A stretch of 64,000 nucleotides of DNA from Patescibacteria group bacterium (lineage in GTDB: Bacteria > Patescibacteria > Paceibacteria > UBA6257 > 2-01-FULL-56-20): the NCBI GenBank assembly GCA_018971305.1, contig JAGXBC010000002.1, forward strand, positions 124,001 to 188,000. The letters are read 5' to 3'. Positions 57,808 to 64,000 of the stretch are shown in pieces (position 1 is the stretch's first letter; every line of letters starts with the position of its first letter). The translations under genes and the position numbers were made by a program. Below the pieces are notes generated by a model. It made no database searches, was not told the DNA's origin, and saw only the letters and a list, made by a program, of their open reading frames with translations.

Positions 57808-58279
57808 AAACTTGATAATCATATTATTATTGATACTTATTTTCATAGCTGCTGCCGCATTGGCATTTTTTCATTTTTTTCTTAGCGGTCCCAGCAAACA
57901 CAGCGGTGTGGAAGCGAATGTGGAAATAGGCGGTACGACGTTCAAGTCGGAAGTCGCGAGCACCATACTTCAAAGAACCATTGGTCTTTCCGGGCGCGAT
58001 TCTCTTCCCGAGGGAGAGGGCATGCTTTTCATTTTCAACGGTTACGGAAATTACGGATTTTGGATGAAGGATATGAAGTTCCCTATAGATATGGTGTGGA
58101 TTTCCGGAGACAAAGTTGTTGGTTTTGTCGAAAACGCAATGCCGGAACCGGACAAAACAGTTTTTGGCTTGAAGGTTTATTATCCGCCCGAGGCAGTGGA
58201 TAAAGTATTGGAAATAAATGCCGGCGACGTTGGTCGCTATGGTATATCGGTCGGACAGTCGGTATTGATCAGCGATTGA
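57800..58279 (+). CDS. DUF192 membrane-anchored protein
   Basis: 159 residues. One N-terminal helix (about 5-27) and a DUF192 domain (about 43-155): FKSEVASTILQRTIGLSGRD, EGEGMLFIFNGYGNYGFWMKDM and FPIDMVWISGDKVVGF. The domain is widespread in secreted proteins, function unknown. Coupled to the MFS gene by 8-bp overlap. Confidence 0.9.
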   Translation: MSKNLIIILLLILIFIAAAALAFFHFFLSGPSKHSGVEANVEIGGTTFKSEVASTILQRTIGLSGRDSLPEGEGMLFIFNGYGNYGFWMKDMKFPIDMVWISGDKVVGFVENAMPEPDKTVFGLKVYYPPEAVDKVLEINAGDVGRYGISVGQSVLISD

Positions 58280-58306
58280 ATTGTTGTGCTACAATAAAAA
58301 TAAGAC

Positions 58307-59338
58307 ATGAAAAAAGTTCGCATAGCTATAAACGGATTTGGGCGCATAGGGCGCCTGTTTTTCCGGCAAATATTTGATGAGGCAAATATAGAGGTAGTCG
58401 CTCTTAACGACCTCGGCGACGCGGAAAATCTCGCCTATCTTTTAAAGTACGACACGGTTTATGGCCGCTACGACAAAGAAGTGGCAGCCGATTTGGCTAA
58501 AGGTGTTCTTGCGGTCGGCGGTAAAGAAATAAAATTTTTACAGGTCAAAGACCCGACCCAGCTTCCCTGGAAAGATTTGAATGTTGATATTGTCGTGGAG
58601 TCCACCGGCATCTTTGAGTCGTTTGAGGCTAACAAGGTACATCTCGCCGCCGGAGCCAAGCGCGTTGTGATTACGGCTCCAGCCAAGGACGAGGATGGAA
58701 TCGACGGACAAACAGTTCTTATAGGAGTGAATGATGAAAATCTAAAAATTCGCCCGATCTCTTCCAATGGTTCGTGCACAACTAATTCGGTATCTCCGGT
58801 AATCCAGATACTTTCCGAAAATCCCGGAATTGCGAAAGCGATGCTCTCCACCGTTCATTCTTATACTGCAACGCAGGGGATTGTTGACGGTCCGGTTCGC
58901 AATAGCAAGGATTACAGACGTGGCCGCGCGGCGGCACAGAATATTGTTCCGTCCACGACCGGCGCGGCGATAGCCGTCACCCGCGGGATTACGGACCTCA
59001 AGGGTAAATTTGATGGCCTGGCATTCCGAGTACCTTCCATAACAGGTTCAGTTTCCGACATAACCTTCTTATCTAAACGTAAAACTTCCGCCGAAGAAAT
59101 AAATAAAATTCTGACGGACGCCGCTTCTTCGCCTCGCTGGCAGGGAATATTAAAGGTGACGGACGACCAAATTGTCTCTCACGATATTGTTGGCGAGCCA
59201 TACGGCGCGATCGTGGACCTCGGTTTTACGAAAGTCGTTGACGGTGATCTAGTAAAGGTCTTAAGCTGGTACGACAACGAAGCTGGCTATGTGAGCACGC
59301 TGGTGAAGCATGTCCGGCTGGTTGCGCAATTGATTTAG
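58307..59338 (+). CDS. gap: glyceraldehyde-3-phosphate dehydrogenase
   Basis: 343 residues. NAD-binding NGFGRIGRLFFRQIF at the N-terminus; the catalytic Cys in SNGSCTTNSVSPV (usual SNASCTTN); TVHSYTATQGIVDGP, and WYDNEAGYVSTL at the C-terminus. Central glycolysis, producing NADH. TACAAT lies 11 nt upstream. The next two genes follow within 10 bp and 5 bp, so gap heads an operon with rpiB. Confidence 0.95.
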   Translation: MKKVRIAINGFGRIGRLFFRQIFDEANIEVVALNDLGDAENLAYLLKYDTVYGRYDKEVAADLAKGVLAVGGKEIKFLQVKDPTQLPWKDLNVDIVVESTGIFESFEANKVHLAAGAKRVVITAPAKDEDGIDGQTVLIGVNDENLKIRPISSNGSCTTNSVSPVIQILSENPGIAKAMLSTVHSYTATQGIVDGPVRNSKDYRRGRAAAQNIVPSTTGAAIAVTRGITDLKGKFDGLAFRVPSITGSVSDITFLSKRKTSAEEINKILTDAASSPRWQGILKVTDDQIVSHDIVGEPYGAIVDLGFTKVVDGDLVKVLSWYDNEAGYVSTLVKHVRLVAQLI

Positions 59339-59347
59339 GGATAGTTA

Positions 59348-59545
59348 ATGGATAATAATAAATTTTACGCGCAGAGAATGATCGGACATATAATTTTTGC
59401 CGTTGCAATTTTTTTCATATTCGTCTCTTTTATGATGTATGCCTGGTTCTATATGACCTATTCCCATTTAATAAACACAAACGTCCAGCAAAGTATTCTA
59501 TTCAGCCATATCGTTGACGCGCAACTGAAGATCGGGAGAAAATAA
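59348..59545 (+). CDS. small single-helix membrane protein
   Basis: 65 residues. One strong membrane helix (about 14-40, IIFAVAIFFIFVSFMMYAWF) with polar ends. It lies between gap and rpiB with short gaps (9 and 4 bp), so it is co-transcribed with them; no family recognised. Confidence 0.7.
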   Translation: MDNNKFYAQRMIGHIIFAVAIFFIFVSFMMYAWFYMTYSHLINTNVQQSILFSHIVDAQLKIGRK

Positions 59546-59549
59546 AATT

Positions 59550-59999
59550 ATGCTTATCTATATAGGAGCGGATCACAGGGGATTCAAGTTCAAAGAACGC
59601 CTGAAAGCTATTTTGCACGATCAAGGATACGAGGTCACGGATGTTGGGAACGAGATTTATGATGAAAAAGATGACTATCCGGATTTTGCAGCGGAAGTTG
59701 GCAGGAGGGTTAGCGCTGAATCTGGGGGCAATAGGGGGGTTTTGATATGCGGCTCCGGAGCCGGCGTTGATATCGTAGCCAATAAATTCCATGACGTGCG
59801 TTCCGTTCTCGGGATTTCCACGGACCAGGTTTTTGACGCTAGACACGACGACGATGTTAATGTTTTGAGCTTGTCCGCTGATTTTACAAGCGAAGCAGAT
59901 GCCGAAAAAATGGTTAGGGTTTTTCTGGATACGCCTTTCTCGGGAGAAGAACGTCATAAACGTCGCCTGAAAAAAATTGCGGCGGCAGATAATCAATGA
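59550..59999 (+). CDS. rpiB: RpiB/LacAB-type sugar-phosphate isomerase
   Basis: 149 residues. LIYIGADHRGFKFKERLKAI and GVLICGSGAGVDIVANKFHDVRSVLG (active-site Cys, anion-hole Gly/Ser) match the RpiB fold; the C-terminus is HKRRLKKIAA. It interconverts ribose-5-phosphate and ribulose-5-phosphate. Its stop codon lies inside the repeat element that begins at 59997. Confidence 0.9.
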   Translation: MLIYIGADHRGFKFKERLKAILHDQGYEVTDVGNEIYDEKDDYPDFAAEVGRRVSAESGGNRGVLICGSGAGVDIVANKFHDVRSVLGISTDQVFDARHDDDVNVLSLSADFTSEADAEKMVRVFLDTPFSGEERHKRRLKKIAAADNQ

Positions 60000-60166
60000 A
60001 TAACCGCGCCGCAAGCGGCGCGTTATCCGCTTGCGGCCCCTGCGGTTATTCACCCCGCCATAGGCGGGGTTTATTAAATTCATTCCGCTTCATCCCCGCG
60101 TTTACGCGCGGGGTACTAGCGGGAATTTAATAAAAAATCCGCGCTTAACGAAACGCGGTTTTTTTT
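59997..60166. repeat. nested palindromic repeat element ending in a terminator
   Basis: TGAATAACCGC (59997-60007) pairs with GCGGTTATTCA (60042-60052), enclosing GCCGC-AA-GCGGC and CCGCTTGCGG. Next comes CCCCGCC-ATA-GGCGGGG (60053-60069). Then TAAATTC/GAATTTA (60075-60081/60123-60129) encloses CCCCGCG/CGCGGGG. It finishes with CCGCG/CGCGG (60139-60158) and eight T. This looks like a dispersed repeat of REP/BIME type inserted at the 3' end of rpiB, with a Rho-independent terminator at its right edge. Confidence 0.7.
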
Positions 60167-60187
60167 GAATTCACGGGGTGGCAGATT

Positions 60188-60676
60188 TTAATTCGTTTGC
60201 GGGAAAATATCGGCGTGCTCTTTTTTCCAAACACTCCATTCTTTCATACCGATAGCCTGGATTCTGTCCATTACTTCAACTAGTGACAGCGGGAGGTAGA
60301 ATGTGTCGCCAACATATGGCTGAAAAGTCGGTCCGGTTGTGCTGCTCCAAAACGTTCTCCGATAAAACCAGCACTTATCGTTTCCCCGGTTATCTCCCTT
60401 ATGGAAAACGGTTGTATTGTTTCCGCTGTCTTTGGGTATTGGTATTTCCAGCAATTTTGCCGAATATCTCGGGTTATAATAACTCTTGATTACAAACTCT
60501 CGATAGCTGGCAATTTGACGCAACTCTTCGTCGCTTGGCATTACGGACTGTCTGTCCAGTGAAGTTATCCAATACGTTCTGGGGTTTAAAGAATCCACGG
60601 GAATCTTGAAGTTCTCGTGTATATGTCGCTGCTGTTCTTGCGTGATGTTGGTCGCCGCCATTTGAACCTCGGGCAT
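60188..60676 (-). CDS. hypothetical protein with strong Shine-Dalgarno
   Basis: 162 residues from ATG 60676, with GGAGGTGA directly upstream. Sequence blocks: ITQEQQRHIHENFKIPVDSL, VIKSYYNPRYSAKLLEIPIP, and an aromatic region KCWFYRRTFWSSTTGP then FQPYVGDTFYLPLSLVEV. No membrane helix or known family. It is a single gene between two opposite-facing operons; T-rich sequence follows its 3' end. Confidence 0.65.
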   Translation of the reverse strand: MPEVQMAATNITQEQQRHIHENFKIPVDSLNPRTYWITSLDRQSVMPSDEELRQIASYREFVIKSYYNPRYSAKLLEIPIPKDSGNNTTVFHKGDNRGNDKCWFYRRTFWSSTTGPTFQPYVGDTFYLPLSLVEVMDRIQAIGMKEWSVWKKEHADIFPQTN

Positions 60677-60769
60677 ATTCACCTCCAAAATTTCTATTGG
60701 GGAGCTTAGCATAATCGGAATATCCCCGTCAAAAATATGGAGAAATTAATGTGATACAATTAATCTATT

Positions 60770-61417
60770 ATGGAGGTTATTCCGGTTATAAATTGCCACG
60801 ACCACGACATTAAATGCGTTAAAGATAAGCTCTATCACGCTGGGAAATTTTTACAGAAAGGCGATTGGCTGCATCTGGACATCTCCGACGGCAGGTTCAC
60901 TTTCAATAAAAGCTGGCGGGATCCGCAGCAATGGGCCTATCTGCGCCCGGAGTTCAATTTGGAGGTCCATTTGATGGTTGAGGAGCCGGAAAAATATTTG
61001 AGCGATTGGTCGGCTGCGGGCGCCGGGCGTTTTATAGTTCATAAAGAATCATTGAGCGAGGCGGCGGCGGAAAGTTTTGTAAAAAGGGCAAGAACAATGA
61101 GAAAAGAAACCGTTCTTTCCAGCGTGCCGCACACTACAACGGCCCAGCTTTGGCCGTACCTGAGATTTTTTTCACATTATCAGGTTCTGGCCGTGGAACC
61201 GGGGCCTGCCGGACAGAAGTTTTTGCCGACAGTACTTCAGAAAATAAAATTTTTGAGGAACTTCGCGCCGAATGCTAAAATTGAAGTTGACGGTGGCATT
61301 ACGCCGGAAATAGCGAAGCTGGTAAAAAAAGCCGGTGCGGACAGGATAGTTTCCTCTGCCTACATTTTCGGCAGCAAAAATCCGAAGAGCGCATATAAGA
61401 AACTTCAAAAAGCATAA
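60770..61417 (+). CDS. rpe: ribulose-phosphate 3-epimerase
   Basis: 215 residues, TIM barrel. WLHLDISDGRF (His, Asp ligands), LEVHLMVEEPEKYL, FIVHKESL, VLAVEPGPAGQKFLP (usual GFGGQKF) and IEVDGGITPEIA. It interconverts ribulose- and xylulose-5-phosphate. TACAAT lies 9 nt upstream and the transketolase subunit gene starts one base after its stop. Confidence 0.9.
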   Translation: MEVIPVINCHDHDIKCVKDKLYHAGKFLQKGDWLHLDISDGRFTFNKSWRDPQQWAYLRPEFNLEVHLMVEEPEKYLSDWSAAGAGRFIVHKESLSEAAAESFVKRARTMRKETVLSSVPHTTTAQLWPYLRFFSHYQVLAVEPGPAGQKFLPTVLQKIKFLRNFAPNAKIEVDGGITPEIAKLVKKAGADRIVSSAYIFGSKNPKSAYKKLQKA

Positions 61418-61418
61418 G

Positions 61419-62279
61419 ATGCAGGAAATCCACGAGAAAAAAATAAAGTATCTGGAATACATTGCGAATAAGCTTCGCGAGGATGTGATCAGAATGGTTT
61501 CGCATGCCGGTTCCGGGCATATTGCCGGACCGCTTGATATGGCGGAAATTTTCGCCGCGTTTTATTTTCACATTTTGAATCACGACCCTAAGAAACCCGA
61601 TTGGCCGGATCGTGACCGCTTGGTTTTGTCTAACGGCCACATTTGCCCCGTGCAGTACGCGGCGCTGGCCCGCTCCGGATATTTTCAATTGGAAGAATTA
61701 AAAACCTTGCGCCAGCTGGGGACCCGTCTGCAAGGCCACCCTCACAGGAAAGTTCTCCCGGGTATTGAGACAACATCCGGACCGCTCGGTTCCGGGATTT
61801 CGCAGGCGGTCGGCATGGCGCTCGCGGCGCGGCTGGACGGTAAAAAGTGGCGGACATATTGCCTTACATCAGATGGCGAGCACGAAGAGGGGAATACATG
61901 GGAAGCGATTATGTTCGCCGGCAAGAATAGGTTGAATAATTTAACAGTTGTCGTTGACCGCAATAATATCCAAATAGACGGTTTTACGGAAAATATTATG
62001 CCGCTTGAACCGTTCCGCAGGAAATATGAATCGTTTAACTGGGAAGTGGTGGAGATAAACGGCCACGATTTTTATGACATAATTTCCGCTGTTGCCGAGG
62101 CGCAGGCAGTATATGAAAAGCCGACCGTTATTATCGCCCATACCATAGCCGGCAAAGGAGTGAGTTTTATGGAAAGGAACTATTTATGGCACTCTAAGCC
62201 TTTTAGTTCGGGTGAGGCAGAGGAGGCGCTAAAAGAGCTGCGAACCCTCGGTGGGAAAATAAGAAGCGAACATGAATAA
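61419..62279 (+). CDS. transketolase, N-terminal (TPP-binding) subunit
   Basis: 286 residues, only the N-terminal half of a transketolase. HAGSGHIAGPLDMAEIFAAFYF, DRDRLVLSNGHICPVQYAAL, TTSGPLGSGISQAVGMALAAR, and the TPP motif SDGEHEEGNTWEA ... DRNNIQIDGFTENI are complete. The partner subunit that binds the other half of the cofactor is not downstream, where a small membrane protein follows, so it must be encoded elsewhere. With rpe and rpiB it serves the non-oxidative pentose phosphate pathway. Confidence 0.92.
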   Translation: MQEIHEKKIKYLEYIANKLREDVIRMVSHAGSGHIAGPLDMAEIFAAFYFHILNHDPKKPDWPDRDRLVLSNGHICPVQYAALARSGYFQLEELKTLRQLGTRLQGHPHRKVLPGIETTSGPLGSGISQAVGMALAARLDGKKWRTYCLTSDGEHEEGNTWEAIMFAGKNRLNNLTVVVDRNNIQIDGFTENIMPLEPFRRKYESFNWEVVEINGHDFYDIISAVAEAQAVYEKPTVIIAHTIAGKGVSFMERNYLWHSKPFSSGEAEEALKELRTLGGKIRSEHE

Positions 62280-62475
62280 GAAACAAGTAGCATCAATAAT
62301 ATTTCTAATATTAGCGTTCGTCCTTATTGCTATAAATGGTATTGGTTTTAACATGGGGACTTACATTCAAATGGACGTCAATCAAAAAATTTTGGTTACA
62401 TTAGATGCGGTCGTCAGTTTATTGTGGGCAATTCTTTTTATGTTATTAGCGATTTATTTTAAAGATAGAAAATAA
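62272..62475 (+). CDS. small two-helix membrane protein
   Basis: 67 residues, two hydrophobic helices (about 6-24 and 43-62). It overlaps the transketolase stop by 8 bp, so it is translationally coupled; no family recognised. Confidence 0.68.
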   Translation: MNKKQVASIIFLILAFVLIAINGIGFNMGTYIQMDVNQKILVTLDAVVSLLWAILFMLLAIYFKDRK

Positions 62476-62480
62476 AATTT

Positions 62481-63425
62481 ATGTCTAAACAAACAGCAAA
62501 AAGTTCTCCCCGCGATGTCTTTATGTATCTTTTGGCGACAATAACCGTTTACTTCAGCGCCTATAGCGTAATTGACCTTGTCTTTCAATATATAAACGTA
62601 GGATTTCCGGACGCACTTAATCCATATTACGATGCCGGCAACGCCATTCGCTGGCCGTTGGCATTCCTCGTTATCATTTTCCCCGTCTACGTTTGGGTTT
62701 CTAGTTTTTTGCACAAAGAACTAGTAAAAAATCCAAAGAACGGCGAGGTAAAAATCCGCAAATGGCTGCTTTATTTCACGCTTTTCGCCGCCGCGCTTCT
62801 TATAATCGGCGACTTGGTTTCTCTTATATATAACTTTTTGGGCGGAGACCTTACTACAAGATTTTTGCTTAAGGTTTTAGCTATACTTGCGGTTGCCGCC
62901 GCTGTCTTTTGGTATTATCTCTATGATTTGCGCAGTGGCAAAAAAAAGTTTTCTTCCGGAGCGAAAGTGTCCGTTAAAATTGCTATTGTCTGCGTGGCAG
63001 TGGTTGCCGTTACAGGATTCTTTATTGCTGGATCGCCCTTCAGGCAGCGCCTTATAAAGTTTGACGACCAAAAAATTAGCGACCTGCAGAATATCCAGTG
63101 GCGGGTGGTAAATTACTGGCAGCAGAAAAATGTTTTGCCGTCTACCATCGGCGACTTGCGGGACGATATTTCCGGATTTGTTCCGCCGGTTGACCCGCAG
63201 GACAGTTCTGCCTACGTGTATACTGCAACCGGAGAACTTTCGTTTGGGCTTTGCGCTAATTTTAACGAGGCATCAGACGATAAGGCGAGAGCTGTCATTC
63301 AGCCCCAGCCATACGGGGTTTCTGGAAATGAGAGTTGGGCGCATCCCGCCGGAAATTATTGTTTCTCGCGGACGATAGACCCGCAACTATATAAACCAAT
63401 CGCACCTGCGCCGATGCTTAAATAA
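62481..63425 (+). CDS. DUF5671-like polytopic membrane protein with extracytoplasmic domain
   Basis: 314 residues. SPRDVFMYLLATITVYFSAYSVIDLVFQYIN is the DUF5671 start (N-terminal four helices to about residue 155, split by HKELVKNPKNG), then a fifth helix (about 165-186) and a soluble C-terminal domain (about 190-314; ISDLQNIQWRVVNYWQQKNVLP and two Cys) resembling a pilin-like globular domain. Common in CPR, function unknown. Confidence 0.78.
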   Translation: MSKQTAKSSPRDVFMYLLATITVYFSAYSVIDLVFQYINVGFPDALNPYYDAGNAIRWPLAFLVIIFPVYVWVSSFLHKELVKNPKNGEVKIRKWLLYFTLFAAALLIIGDLVSLIYNFLGGDLTTRFLLKVLAILAVAAAVFWYYLYDLRSGKKKFSSGAKVSVKIAIVCVAVVAVTGFFIAGSPFRQRLIKFDDQKISDLQNIQWRVVNYWQQKNVLPSTIGDLRDDISGFVPPVDPQDSSAYVYTATGELSFGLCANFNEASDDKARAVIQPQPYGVSGNESWAHPAGNYCFSRTIDPQLYKPIAPAPMLK

Positions 63426-63431
63426 AAATCC

Positions 63432-64000
63432 ATGCCTAACCCAGACACAAAATTATCTAAAAATGGATTCGCGACCATAATCGCCATTATAATTATCGCA
63501 GCTGTTTTGGTTACGGCTGGATACTTTGTGCTTGTAAATAAAGCGCAGGTGCCAGAGGTATTGTTGTCTGGACAGCACACAACGCCACCGCTTGCTGTGC
63601 AGAACCAAACATCAAAATCAGCAATTGATGCAAGTTGGAAAACTTATAGTAATCCAAAATACGGATTTGAATTTAGCTATCCTCAAGACTGGGCGATTGA
63701 TGGCATTTATGACTATTCTACTGATAACGGGAAAAATTCGGCGTATATACCATATCTGGGCGATTTTAATTATTTTTTTACAATGAACGCTGATCCACTA
63801 AGCAGACTGGATGGGTTTACTATATCTCTAGGTTGTCAGTCTGGTAATAAGGTTAATTTAATAGAACAGAAAGGTCTTCTTATGGGATCAGGAACCGTGT
63901 CATTGGCTAATACAACTGCGACAATGTTCTCGGGCGGCGAATGTACGTATGTTAATAATCCTAATGAGTGTAATTCTGACGTATCGCCGACACTGACTCT
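63432..64000 (+). CDS. secreted PsbP-like protein, 3'-truncated by the window
   Basis: The frame starts MPNPDTKLSKNGFATIIAII and is open to the last base (189 codons seen). One membrane helix follows NGF (about 13-35), then a linker and YSNPKYGFEFSYPQDW, the typical opening of PsbP/MOG1-like secreted domains. At least two cysteines lie near the end of the window. It starts 6 bp after the preceding stop. Confidence 0.75.
   Translation, partial: MPNPDTKLSKNGFATIIAIIIIAAVLVTAGYFVLVNKAQVPEVLLSGQHTTPPLAVQNQTSKSAIDASWKTYSNPKYGFEFSYPQDWAIDGIYDYSTDNGKNSAYIPYLGDFNYFFTMNADPLSRLDGFTISLGCQSGNKVNLIEQKGLLMGSGTVSLANTTATMFSGGECTYVNNPNECNSDVSPTLT

Overview
The window looks like a chromosomal segment of an ultra-small Candidate Phyla Radiation bacterium, most likely a Parcubacteria (Patescibacteria) lineage. 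The evidence is the CPR-style type IV pilus cluster (LNPAELLKQARD-type pilin, WGWND-repeat secreted proteins, a DUF2341 surface protein), the absence of an outer-membrane secretin beside the pilus genes, many very short proteins, an ATP-cone class II ribonucleotide reductase, and start codons placed almost directly behind TATAAT-like boxes. The lineage is inferred from gene content; there is no rRNA here to confirm it.

Layout. 1-2.75 kb: the truncated end of a KAP-type P-loop NTPase and a convergent three-helix membrane protein whose cytosolic half has a caspase/CHAT-like His-Cys pair. 2.85-17.5 kb: a visibly G+C-richer block. It starts with a large serine recombinase and a minimal phage DNA-packaging module (terminase small and large subunits, ParB-like/DNA methyltransferase fusion, zinc-ribbon protein; no portal or capsid). 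It continues with a two-component system that has three matching operator boxes, an ABC exporter cluster, a SAM methyltransferase, secreted proteins, an M15 peptidase and a sigma-70-region-2-like protein. It ends in a palindrome-rich non-coding stretch abutting the 3' end of tRNA-Ile(GAU). 17.7-30.9 kb: rluA-type synthase and the type IV pilus cluster (pilins, PilB, PilC, pilin-like proteins, a PilM-PilN fusion, large secreted proteins). 30.9-37.5 kb: housekeeping genes pth, lepB, hisS, HIT, rpsU, yqeY, ybeY, ftsA, ftsZ. 37.5-43.3 kb: RmuC, an RRM RNA-binding protein with a long leader, typA. 43.38-43.74 kb: a tRNA-Asn gene split by a 289-nt group I intron. 43.8-56 kb: membrane proteins, methyltransferases, class II ribonucleotide reductase, and a string of small stand-alone genes. 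56-64 kb: ECF-type sigma factor, MFS transporter, and a central-carbon group (gap, rpiB, rpe, N-terminal transketolase half), closing with a truncated secreted protein.

Two styles of gene expression coexist. Most genes have a TATAAT-like box ending 5-9 nt before ATG and no Shine-Dalgarno sequence, which predicts leaderless mRNA. A minority, mostly orphan small genes on the minus strand at 37.5-60.7 kb, have strong Shine-Dalgarno sequences (GGAGG, GGGGGTG), in several cases a recognisable sigma-70 promoter, and usually their own hairpin terminator. The 56.53-56.62 kb divergent promoter region shows both styles side by side.

The most notable items are the intron-split tRNA-Asn, the KAP/caspase-like pair beside a recombinase, the packaging-only phage module, the operator-defined two-component regulon, heptamer repeats in pilus genes that could switch expression, the pseudo-receiver that lacks its phospho-acceptor, and the leaderless/SD dichotomy.
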